This document shows, one piece after another, positions 34,503 through 42,214 of a stretch of DNA of 64,000 nucleotides. The stretch is from Ignavibacteriota bacterium (GTDB taxonomy: Bacteria > Bacteroidota > Ignavibacteria > UBA10030 > SZUA-254). The stretch covers positions 89,431 through 153,430 of the forward strand of contig JANYJZ010000013.1 of assembly GCA_025358305.1 (NCBI GenBank), written 5' to 3'. The notes under the pieces are model-generated. The model had not been told where the DNA came from and did no database searches. It saw only the letters and a program-made list of their open reading frames with translations. Position numbers and translations under genes: made by a program. Each line of letters starts with the position of its first letter. Position 1 is the stretch's first letter.

Positions 34503-36353
34503 ATGCAGCGACGAGCAGACGTACGAAATATCGCCATTATCGCCCATGTCGATCATGGCAAGACAACGCTTGTGGACTATATGCTTCGCCAAACGGGCAC
34601 GTTCCGCGAGAACCAGGAGATGGTGAAGCGGGTCATGGATTCCAACGACCTCGAAAAGGAACGCGGGATCACGATCCTCGCCAAGAACACCGCCGTCTTC
34701 TATAAGGCCCCGGGAAGCAAGGAGACGATCAAGATCAACATCGTCGACACCCCCGGCCACTCCGATTTTGCCGGCGAAGTGGAGCGGACGTTGAAGATGG
34801 TCGACGGCGTCCTTCTCCTTGTCGACGCCGCGGAAGGCCCCCTTCCCGGCACGAAATTCGTCCTGAAGAAGTCGCTCGAACTCAACCTCCAGCCGATCGT
34901 CGTCATCAACAAGATCGACCGCAAGGACGCGCGCGCGCACGTCGTCCTCGACGAGGTCTTCGAGCTGTTCCTCTCCTTGGGAGCACACGACCACCAGCTC
35001 GACTTCCCGACGATCTACTGCATCGCGAAGCAGGGCATCGCGAAGCGGGAACTCGAGGATGAGGGCGTCAATCTTGAGCCGCTCTTCGAAGCGATCGTCA
35101 GCAAGATCCCTGGACCTCCGGGCGACGCCGTCTCCCCCTTCCAGATGCTCATCAGCGCCATCGATTACAGCGATTATCTCGGGCGTCTCGGCATCGGCCG
35201 CGTCGAGCGCGGGACGATCAAACTCGGCTCGCCCATGAAGGTCGTCCGCCGCGACGGCACGGTCGACGACGCGCGTGTGACGAAGATCTACTCGTTCGAA
35301 GGCCTCAAGCGCACGGAAGTGAACCAGGCCGCCGCCGGCGACATCATCGCCCTGGCCGGGATGGAAGACGTCGACATCGGCGAAACGGTCGCCGACGCGG
35401 CTGATCCGCGCCCGCTCCCGTTCGTCACCATCGAAGAGCCGACGCTCTCCATGAACTTCGTCGTCAACAACTCCCCGTTCGCCGGAACGGAAGGAAAATA
35501 CGTCACTACAAGGAACCTCGGTGAACGCCTCGCCCGGGAACTCCGGTCGAACGTCAGTCTGCGCGTGGAACTCACCGACAGCCCCGACGTCTTCAAGGTG
35601 AGCGGACGCGGCGAACTGCACCTGGGCATCCTCATCGAGACGATGCGGCGCGAAGGGTTCGAGTTCCAGGTCTCCGCCCCGGAAGTGATCTACAAGCGGA
35701 TCGACGATGTCCTCTGCGAACCGATGGAACACGTCATCATCGACGTGCCGGACGAACATGCCGGCGTCGTCATCCAGAACCTCGGATCCCGGAAGGCCCT
35801 CATGCGGAACATGCTCCAGTCTCAGGGAAGCACCCGGCTCGAGTTCATCATGCCGGCCCGGGGCCTGTTGGGGTTCCGGTCGGAGTTCATGACCGAAACG
35901 AAGGGCACAGGCCTGCTTCATCATAATTTCCACGGTTACGAGCCGTACAAGGGCGATCTTTCGACGCGGCACAAGGGCGCCGTCGTCCAGCTCGAGGACG
36001 GCCAGTCGACCGCGTACGCCATGTTCAAGCTCCAGGAACGCATCGTGTTCTTCATCGAGCCCGGAACAAAGGTCTACGGCGGCATGGTCGTGGGCGAGAG
36101 CTCGCGCGAAGACGATATCATCGTCAACGTCTGCAAGCTCAAGCAGCTCTCGAACATGCGTTCGAGCGGCGCCGACGAGGCGATCCGCCTCGAGCCGCCG
36201 CTGCTCCATTCGCTCGAACAGGCCATTGAATGGATCGCGACCGACGAGTACATCGAAGTGACGCCGAAGTCGCTCCGGCTCCGGAAGAAGGTCCTCGACC
36301 ACAACGAGCGCCAGCGCTCTGGCAAGAAGAAGGTTGAAGCAGTCGAGGGGTAG
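34503..36353 (+). CDS. typA: Translational GTPase TypA/BipA
   Basis: 616 residues. GTPase motifs: G1 AHVDHGKTT at 14-22, EKERGITI, DTPGHSDFAGEVER and NKIDRKDAR. C-terminal BipA-specific blocks include GRGELHLGILIETMRREGFE, FIMPARGLLGFRSEFMTET and TKVYGGMVVGE. The protein binds 70S ribosomes and aids assembly of the large subunit and stress adaptation. AAGGAG precedes ATG 34503. The leader carries a terminator-like hairpin that could control it. Confidence 0.96.
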   Translation: MQRRADVRNIAIIAHVDHGKTTLVDYMLRQTGTFRENQEMVKRVMDSNDLEKERGITILAKNTAVFYKAPGSKETIKINIVDTPGHSDFAGEVERTLKMVDGVLLLVDAAEGPLPGTKFVLKKSLELNLQPIVVINKIDRKDARAHVVLDEVFELFLSLGAHDHQLDFPTIYCIAKQGIAKRELEDEGVNLEPLFEAIVSKIPGPPGDAVSPFQMLISAIDYSDYLGRLGIGRVERGTIKLGSPMKVVRRDGTVDDARVTKIYSFEGLKRTEVNQAAAGDIIALAGMEDVDIGETVADAADPRPLPFVTIEEPTLSMNFVVNNSPFAGTEGKYVTTRNLGERLARELRSNVSLRVELTDSPDVFKVSGRGELHLGILIETMRREGFEFQVSAPEVIYKRIDDVLCEPMEHVIIDVPDEHAGVVIQNLGSRKALMRNMLQSQGSTRLEFIMPARGLLGFRSEFMTETKGTGLLHHNFHGYEPYKGDLSTRHKGAVVQLEDGQSTAYAMFKLQERIVFFIEPGTKVYGGMVVGESSREDDIIVNVCKLKQLSNMRSSGADEAIRLEPPLLHSLEQAIEWIATDEYIEVTPKSLRLRKKVLDHNERQRSGKKKVEAVEG

Positions 36354-36394
36354 CCCTCGACCGCCGTTCGTTCCAAGTTTTCCAAGGAACCCAT

Positions 36395-37567
36395 GTGCAG
36401 TTCTCCCAGCGCACAGATTGGCCCCTCCGCCATAACCGCCTGACCGAGCTTCTCGATCGCCGGCGCCGGGAGGGGCTTCCGGTCCTCGACCTGACGATCT
36501 CCAACCCGACATCTCTGGGCTTTTCATACCCGGAGAAGGATCTTCTCAGCGCCTTCTCGCAACCCTCGATCCTCCGATACACTCCCGACCCCAAAGGCAT
36601 GCTCTCGGCCCGCGAGGCGGTCTGCGGCTATTACCGCACGGCATCGGTCGAACTCGATCCGGCGAACGTGCTTCTTACTGCCAGCACGAGCGAAGCGTAC
36701 GCATACGCCTTTAGCCTCCTGTGCAACCCCGGCGACAATGTGCTTGTGCCGACCCCGTCGTACCCCCTGTTCGATTACCTTGCGCAGCTCGCCGACGTCT
36801 CGCTCGTCCCATACCCGCTCCACTACGACGGCAGCTGGCATGTCGGCATCGACGCGATGGAACGCGCCATGTCCGATCGAACGCGCGCGATCGTCCTCAT
36901 TCATCCGCACAACCCGACCGGCGCATTCCTGAAAGAAGACGAATACCGGCGCATCTGCCGGATCGCCGCCGACCGCGGCCTCGCGCTCATCGTCGACGAG
37001 GTGTTCCTCGATTACGGATTCGATGCGGGGCGCGGCCAGATGGGCACGACCGCGGGGACGCGTGATGTGCTGACTCTGACGCTCAGCGGCATTTCCAAGA
37101 TCGCGGGGCTGCCGCAGATGAAGGCGGGATGGATCGTCCTTTCAGGACCGGAGGATCTGCGCAAGGCGGCCTCGGAACGGCTCGAATTGATCGCAGACAC
37201 GTATCTGTCCGTGAACTCGCCGGTCCAGGTCGCGCTACCTGCGATCCTCGAGGGGCATACTTCGGTTTCGTCGCAGATCCGTCAGAGGGCGGCGGATAAC
37301 GTACGGACACTCAGGTCTCTTTGTGCGGAGGGATCTTCCTGCACTCTGCTCGACGTCGAGGGGGGCTGGTACGGGATCCTCCGTGTGCCGAACGTGCGTT
37401 CAGATGAGGAGTGGGCACTGGAACTTCTTGAGAAACGCGGGGTCTACCTCTTTCCAGGGTATTTCTTTGATATCGAGGGGTGTCACCTGGTCGTAAGCCT
37501 CCTGACGGAACCGACGCTGTTAGATGAAGCGATGCGCGGAATGCTTGCGGAGCTGGGACGGAAGTAA
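36395..37567 (+). CDS. PLP-dependent class I/II aminotransferase
   Basis: 390 residues from GTG 36395; the nearby ATG at 36392 is in another frame. Fold-type I markers: ISNPTSLGF, TASTSEAYAYAFSLLCNPGDNVLVPTPSYPLF, HPHNPTGAF, IVDEVFLDYGF and SGISKIAGLPQMKAGW with the PLP Lys at 235. The family transfers amino groups between amino and keto acids; substrate cannot be assigned. It begins 41 bases after typA and may be read with it. Confidence 0.9.
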   Translation: MQFSQRTDWPLRHNRLTELLDRRRREGLPVLDLTISNPTSLGFSYPEKDLLSAFSQPSILRYTPDPKGMLSAREAVCGYYRTASVELDPANVLLTASTSEAYAYAFSLLCNPGDNVLVPTPSYPLFDYLAQLADVSLVPYPLHYDGSWHVGIDAMERAMSDRTRAIVLIHPHNPTGAFLKEDEYRRICRIAADRGLALIVDEVFLDYGFDAGRGQMGTTAGTRDVLTLTLSGISKIAGLPQMKAGWIVLSGPEDLRKAASERLELIADTYLSVNSPVQVALPAILEGHTSVSSQIRQRAADNVRTLRSLCAEGSSCTLLDVEGGWYGILRVPNVRSDEEWALELLEKRGVYLFPGYFFDIEGCHLVVSLLTEPTLLDEAMRGMLAELGRK

Positions 37568-37609
37568 TGGCAGTACGTTTCTGGCCAAACCGGAAAGTGT
37601 CGCTGCAGT

Positions 37610-38443
37610 CTACTCCTCAAACTCTTTGATCTTCAGTATATCGAGCAGCGCATTCACTCGCTCATACGCATCACGCTTGATTCTCTCCCGTTCTCCCCGG
37701 TCTGAAATTTCTTCGAAGTCGACGACATCGGTCGGGCCAACGCCGTCGACGGAGTTGAATGTTGCGCGAATCTTGGCGAGTCCTTCCTGCACAAGCTTAT
37801 TCTCCAAGACGGATTCGAAGTCCTTTGCAAGACCTTCGGTGCCTTCTGGATGCCGGTTGATACAGAAATAGATGTCCCAGCCGTCCTTCTCCTTCAGCCT
37901 GTCATGGAGAGCCATTCCCTTCATTACCATGAAAGGAACTACACTACTGAGATTCACCTGGACTTTGTTGTGTGCACCGCCAGGCATCGTTCCTTCGACG
38001 TTGATCTTCGTGTGATGATCGAATGCGAGATCACATCCTCTCGCCTTTCTCGCCTTGAGATCTCCTTGGATGGACTGATGACGGTGCTGCTTCCCGGTGC
38101 CGCCGTACTCGCCCGCAAGGAAGTCGACTTGCACGGTTATCGGTTTTCCATCGTCGACCGCTGCTTCTTTTAGGAAAATGAACGGTTTATCCCCCTGCCT
38201 GTATCCGCGGGCTTCCAAGAGCTCCCTGATCGTTGTGTACGCAGCCTCGTCGATCTGCTCCCGGTCAAGTGCGATGTCCACATCCGTACTGCCGACGTGT
38301 TCCGCGCCAAACAAAAAGTATGGCACCCATCCCCCGATGAGGACCATGTGTTCACGGTATTCCCCGAGGATCTGCATCAACTCAATGAGGATGCTTTTCG
38401 CAGCCTCTATCTCGCGTTTGCCGTATTCTGACCTTGTCGCCAT
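37610..38443 (-). CDS. AbiEii-like nucleotidyltransferase (putative toxin)
   Basis: 277 residues. The nucleotidyltransferase core shows LIGGWVPYFLFG (G37, G38) then STDVDIALD with catalytic Asp54 and Asp56, and a third acid at ITVQVDFL (Asp107). This is the DNA polymerase beta-like fold of type IV TA toxins such as AbiEii and of MNT-type enzymes. The C-terminal half (FMVMKGMALHDRLKEKDGWDIYF) matches the nucleotidyltransferase AbiEii/AbiGii group. Its start overlaps the upstream antitoxin-like gene by 37 bases. The pair has more A/T codons than the flanks, consistent with transfer. Confidence 0.8.
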   Translation of the reverse strand: MATRSEYGKREIEAAKSILIELMQILGEYREHMVLIGGWVPYFLFGAEHVGSTDVDIALDREQIDEAAYTTIRELLEARGYRQGDKPFIFLKEAAVDDGKPITVQVDFLAGEYGGTGKQHRHQSIQGDLKARKARGCDLAFDHHTKINVEGTMPGGAHNKVQVNLSSVVPFMVMKGMALHDRLKEKDGWDIYFCINRHPEGTEGLAKDFESVLENKLVQEGLAKIRATFNSVDGVGPTDVVDFEEISDRGERERIKRDAYERVNALLDILKIKEFEE

Positions 38444-39504
38444 GATGATTCGAGAGAATCCCGCATCAAGAAATCGGCAGCTTCTTCGCCCCTGCCTTTA
38501 TAGGTTTTAAGATCGATGTAGATCTGCACATCAGAGACGACCATGAGGCTGTCGATATCGCGGGATTTGTAGAACACCCCTGCGTCATACGGTTTGAGGA
38601 GTACGACATTCGAGCCGGATGGAACCGGCTTGAGGCTCAGGGCCTGCGCGACGTCATGAGGATCGGTGTCGACGAAGACAAACGCCTTATTCATACGCAC
38701 ATGTGGTGCCACGCGTGACGCCGCCGAGAACAAACCAAGCGCATAGGGAATCTTTCCCTGATTGCAGTAGTCGGCAATCCGCCGTTCTGCGGTCGATGCA
38801 TCATCAAGGGAGTAGTATTCCTTCGGTGTGTTCCGGTTATACCTGTAATTCTCCACCCAGGCGTCGATCAACCTCTTGGGAGATCGAATTCTCAGCTTGC
38901 GGCCCTGCTCGACAATGAACTCCTCGTCCAAGAGCTTCCGCTTGAGCCTCGAGACCAGACCGATGCTGATCCCTGTTTCCCCGGCAATCTCCTGAACCTG
39001 CCACCATCGTTGCGCATCGAGAAGGAACGCTCGAATGACCCTGCTTGATTTGGGGGAGAAGAGTGACTTGACAGTCTTTCTCAGCGGCTGAGGGTTTCTG
39101 TTCCCCTCGATGTCGATGTATACGCCGCCAAAGGAAAGAAAGCAATTGCCGGCCGCGTCAACACAACCGACCCCCTCCTCTTTACAGACGTCCATTCCCT
39201 CTTTTGAGATATACGGAGCCCCGATGGCGAGGTAGATGTTCGCATCGTCGGGCAACGATCTGCGAAGCGACCTCAGTTGCCCTGCCGCCTGCCTCATCAC
39301 GCTGGGCGATCCATCTGATTTCACTTCTACGAGTATCTCATATTGGAGATCCCCGATATTGACGACCGCGTCGATATCGATTCGAATCCCGGCGATGAGC
39401 GTTGCTTGCCGAACACTCACCGGACCGAGTCGTGGGACTTGGGCGAGGTATCTCTGTAGCCGTTCAGCAATTTGCTCTTCTATCGTGTTTGACGGAGTGT
39501 TCAT
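38407..39504 (-). CDS. AbiEi-like regulator/antitoxin with restriction-nuclease-like N-domain
   Basis: 365 residues. The N-terminal part (about 40-130) looks like a PD-(D/E)XK fold: RIDIDAVV with Asp43/Asp45, then ILVEVKSDG giving Glu60 and Lys62, then a helix RQAAGQLRSLRR and GVGCVDAAGNCFLSF. A winged helix follows (about 150-205, VQEIAGETGISIGLVSRLKRKLLDEEFI). The C-terminal region (YALGLFSAASRVAPHVR) resembles AbiEi-type proteins. AbiEi antitoxins bind inverted repeats ahead of their own gene; two elaborate arrays lie immediately upstream here. Whether the nuclease-like core is active is unknown. Confidence 0.75.
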   Translation of the reverse strand: MNTPSNTIEEQIAERLQRYLAQVPRLGPVSVRQATLIAGIRIDIDAVVNIGDLQYEILVEVKSDGSPSVMRQAAGQLRSLRRSLPDDANIYLAIGAPYISKEGMDVCKEEGVGCVDAAGNCFLSFGGVYIDIEGNRNPQPLRKTVKSLFSPKSSRVIRAFLLDAQRWWQVQEIAGETGISIGLVSRLKRKLLDEEFIVEQGRKLRIRSPKRLIDAWVENYRYNRNTPKEYYSLDDASTAERRIADYCNQGKIPYALGLFSAASRVAPHVRMNKAFVFVDTDPHDVAQALSLKPVPSGSNVVLLKPYDAGVFYKSRDIDSLMVVSDVQIYIDLKTYKGRGEEAADFLMRDSLESSWRQGQNTANAR

Positions 39505-39506
39505 AG

Positions 39507-39558
39507 TTTCACTATATTCTATATTTCACCCTATGGTGAAAGTAAATATATAGTGAAA
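39507..39558. promoter_or_regulatory. Operator-like array 1 before the AbiE-like pair
   Basis: Symmetric 52-bp element: TTTCAC (39507), 11 bases, TTTCACC (39524-39530), 4 bases, GGTGAAA (39535-39541), 11 bases, GTGAAA (39553-39558). Every half-site has a mirror partner at identical spacing. It starts 2 bases beyond the ATG of the regulator, so bound protein would cover the start and promoter. Confidence 0.75.
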
Positions 39559-39579
39559 TAAGTATAGAGTCAAGCTTTA

Positions 39580-39631
39580 TTTCATTTAAATTGATATTTC
39601 ACCTCGTGGTGAAAATGCTCATTAGATGAAA
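39580..39631. promoter_or_regulatory. Operator-like array 2 before the AbiE-like pair
   Basis: Second 52-bp copy of the layout: TTTCAT (39580), 11 bases, TTTCACC (39597-39603), 4 bases, GGTGAAA (39608-39614), 11 bases, ATGAAA (39626-39631). Its centre is 73 bp from that of array 1, about seven helical turns. Spacer sequences differ between copies, so only half-sites and spacing are conserved. Confidence 0.75.
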
Positions 39632-39799
39632 AATATCCAATATCGGAAACTTACGAAGTTGGGTAATTCAAATGGTAGGATCATTGAACGAGGAGGAATC
39701 GTGTGTACGAAATACATGCACGTTTACTTCCAGATATTTGCCGCCGGCAAGTAATCCAACAGGTACGGTTGTGTTCCTCAGCAGTTCCCTACAGGAACC
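39632..39799. other. Non-coding stretch after operator arrays
   Basis: AT-richer sequence between array 2 and the DUF2461 stop. A short open frame at 39672-39887 runs antisense into DUF2461 and has no protein-like features. Nothing else recognised. Confidence 0.4.
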
Positions 39800-40510
39800 T
39801 TATTTCAGTGCATCATTCAGGAACCGTATGAGCGGCATGAGGTCCGTAAAGACGCTCACCACCTTCGGGACGAGCCGCGGCGTATAACACTCCTTTTCCT
39901 CCAGCGTGCATGCGGCGAAGAAATGCTTGTACTTCAGCCACTCGATCATCGGGTGGTCCTTCGGAAACCCGAGCGGGTTCCGCAAGAGCTTCTCCCCCTT
40001 GAGCTCCTTGAACCTCTTTTTGAATTTCCTCCCCTGGACCGCCGAGAGAAACTCATCCGGCCGATCCGCAATCGCTGCGCGGATAAGCTTCAGCTGTTGC
40101 CCATCCGGCATGTAGAGGCCGCCGCCGATGTAGACCTCCCCCGGCTCGACGTGGAAATAGAGCCCGGCGCTCTCATCCCAGCGCCCGGGGATCGGAAAGA
40201 ATGCTGAAACGTGCGTCTTGTAGGGCGTCTTGTTCTTACTGAAGCGCGTGTCGCGGTAGATTCGAAACATGTTTCTCTTCGGATCGATCGACACTTCGGG
40301 CGCGATCGTCGTCATCGGCGACCGAAGCTCCGAGATGAACGACTGCATCGGCAGCTTGAGGTATTCTTCGTACTCCGACTTATGGTTTGCGAACCACTCC
40401 CGGTTGTTGTTCTTCTTCAGGCTCTTGAGGAAGCCGATCCCCTCCATCGGGAACCCCGCAAACGGCGGGAACATCTCCATGTCGAGCGGATGGCTCTTAG
40501 CTGCGCACAT
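39800..40510 (-). CDS. DUF2461 domain protein
   Basis: About 236 residues from ATG 40510, supported by GGAGG just upstream; an inner ATG at 40480 (MEMFPPFAGF) is possible. Family blocks: FLKSLKKNNNREWFANHKSEYEEYL, PKRNMFRIYRDTRFSKNKTPYKTHVSAFF, GLYFHVEPGEVYIGGGLYMPD and a C-terminal KHFFA segment. The function of DUF2461 is unknown. Translation starts inside the last codons of murQ, a 14-base overlap, suggesting coupling. Confidence 0.88.
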   Translation of the reverse strand: MCAAKSHPLDMEMFPPFAGFPMEGIGFLKSLKKNNNREWFANHKSEYEEYLKLPMQSFISELRSPMTTIAPEVSIDPKRNMFRIYRDTRFSKNKTPYKTHVSAFFPIPGRWDESAGLYFHVEPGEVYIGGGLYMPDGQQLKLIRAAIADRPDEFLSAVQGRKFKKRFKELKGEKLLRNPLGFPKDHPMIEWLKYKHFFAACTLEEKECYTPRLVPKVVSVFTDLMPLIRFLNDALK

Positions 40511-41462
40511 CGCGCCTCCGTGCAAGCGCGAGCGCGCTCCGGACGAACCCGTTTCCCTCTTTCAGATACCGCCGCGCACGTGCGGCGGGGACTCCCGCCT
40601 CGATCATAACGATCGCCGATTTAACGTGGTAGTCGGCCATCCGGAGCACTTTCGCCGCATGGCTGTACGTGGCGCCGGTCGCGATCATGATCACCTTCTT
40701 CGCACGCTCTTCAAGCTTCTTGCTCGTCATCTGGAGGTCGACCATCATGTTCTCGTAGACCTTCCCCAGCTGTATCATCGAGGCCGTTGTGAGCATGTTG
40801 AGGACAAGCTTCTGCGCCGTCCCGGACTTCATCCGGGTCGAACCCATGACCACCTCCGGTCCCACCTCGGGGCAGATCGCGACGTCGATCGACTTGCGGA
40901 GCGAAGCGAACTGTTTCGTCCGGAGCGTCGCACGGGGGTTGGTCGTGAGGAAGATCGTCTTTGCCCTCCGTTTCTTCGCTTCGCGCAACGCCCCGATGAC
41001 ATACGGGGTGCGCATGCTCGCGGCGATGCCGCACACGACATCCGCCGGTCCGACCTTTTTGGAAGCGATATCGCGCGCGCCGGCAGATTCGCTGTCCTCC
41101 GAACCCTCCTGGGATCGGAACACCGACTTCCTCCCTCCGGCGATGACCCCCTGGACCATCGAGGGGCTCGTGCCGAAGGTCGGCGGGCACTCTGTCGCGT
41201 CGAGGATCCCGAGCCTGCCGCTCGTCCCCGCGCCGGCATAGATGAGCCTCCCCCCGGCCCGGAACGAGGAGACGACAAGACCGACTGCGCGGCTGATGTA
41301 GGGTATCTCCCGTTGGACGGCCCTGGCCACCTTTCGGTCCTCGGCGTTGATGACCTTCAGGACGCCGGGCACGCCGAGCGTATCGATCCTGCGGCTTCTG
41401 GGATTGCGCTTCTCTGTGGTAAGCGACGTCAGCTGTTGGAAGATCGCACTGGTCCGGGGCAT
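40497..41462 (-). CDS. murQ: N-acetylmuramic acid 6-phosphate etherase
   Basis: 321 residues with SIS fold. Signatures: LTTEKRNPRSRRIDTL, YAGAGTSGRLGILDATECPPTFG, GGRKSVFRSQEGSEDS and GPEVVMGSTRMKSGTAQKLVLNMLTT. The enzyme cleaves the lactyl ether of MurNAc-6-phosphate in cell-wall recycling. It lies 9 bases downstream of rsmG on the same strand, so it is probably co-transcribed with the mnm/rsmG genes. Confidence 0.95.
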   Translation of the reverse strand: MPRTSAIFQQLTSLTTEKRNPRSRRIDTLGVPGVLKVINAEDRKVARAVQREIPYISRAVGLVVSSFRAGGRLIYAGAGTSGRLGILDATECPPTFGTSPSMVQGVIAGGRKSVFRSQEGSEDSESAGARDIASKKVGPADVVCGIAASMRTPYVIGALREAKKRRAKTIFLTTNPRATLRTKQFASLRKSIDVAICPEVGPEVVMGSTRMKSGTAQKLVLNMLTTASMIQLGKVYENMMVDLQMTSKKLEERAKKVIMIATGATYSHAAKVLRMADYHVKSAIVMIEAGVPAARARRYLKEGNGFVRSALALARRRDVRS

Positions 41463-41471
41463 AGGCCTGCT

Positions 41472-42188
41472 CTATGGTTGGATGATGACAAGTTTCTTAT
41501 CGACCGGGCCGTTGGCATCCGCGCCCTCGACGACGATGGGGTAGATCCTGATCCAGCGCGGCTTCGCCATGACACGCGCGTCCTCGAGCTCCTCGGTGAG
41601 GTCGCCGCCTTTCAGAAGAAGGAGAACGCCGGCCGGCAGCAGTATCCGGTCCCCGCGCGGGGGATCCTCCGGCGGTGGAACGCTGACGGCCTTCCGCAGG
41701 AAGGGCTTCGTCCAGCCGATGAGTTCGGTCACCGGGGCGACCGCACGGGCCACGACGTAGTCGAACTTCGCGCGGTATTCCGGCAAGGCAGAGAGTTCCT
41801 CCGCGCGGCCCACGCGTGTCGCGACGTTGGAGAGCTGCAATTGCCGGACGAGGTCGTCGACGACACGCATCTTCTTCTGTATCGAATCGATGAGGAGGAA
41901 CCGGCTCTTCGGAAAGAGGATCGCGAGCGGCAGCCCCGGAAACCCTCCCCCCGTACCGACATCGACGATGTCGATGCTCTCACGGAGCGAACACCCGAAT
42001 AGGAACGAGATCGACGCGAGGATATGCTTTGCCCAAATGTTCTCTTGGTCGGTCCGGGAGATGAGGTTGATCTTGGTGTTCCACTCCAGGAGTCCGGAGG
42101 CGAGCGCTTCGAACAGGCGCGCCTGTTCATCGGAGAGCGAAAGTCCGTTCTTCGAACATTGTTCCCGGAACCAGAGCGCGTTGTTCAT
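41472..42188 (-). CDS. rsmG: 16S rRNA m7G527 methyltransferase
   Basis: 238 residues. Motifs: LLEWNTKINLISRTDQENIWAKHILASIS, SAM-binding DVGTGGGFPGLPLAI, and ARAVAPVTELIGW. Methylates G527 (E. coli numbering) of 16S rRNA. Its place after mnmG near the origin is the conserved gidA-gidB order. The tail (GPVDKKLVIIQP) is complete. Confidence 0.95.
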   Translation of the reverse strand: MNNALWFREQCSKNGLSLSDEQARLFEALASGLLEWNTKINLISRTDQENIWAKHILASISFLFGCSLRESIDIVDVGTGGGFPGLPLAILFPKSRFLLIDSIQKKMRVVDDLVRQLQLSNVATRVGRAEELSALPEYRAKFDYVVARAVAPVTELIGWTKPFLRKAVSVPPPEDPPRGDRILLPAGVLLLLKGGDLTEELEDARVMAKPRWIRIYPIVVEGADANGPVDKKLVIIQP

Positions 42189-42214
42189 TAAGTTGTTGTT
42201 ATGTAACGAGTTCG

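Noticed and set aside
39507..39631. CRISPR-like repeat reading of the TTTCACC elements
   Set aside because: There are only two units, each internally palindromic with short 4- and 11-base spacers; this is operator geometry, not an array of repeats and unique spacers.
39672..39887. 71-codon plus-strand ORF after the operator arrays
   Set aside because: Overlaps the end of DUF2461 antisense, has no ribosome site and no recognisable protein features.
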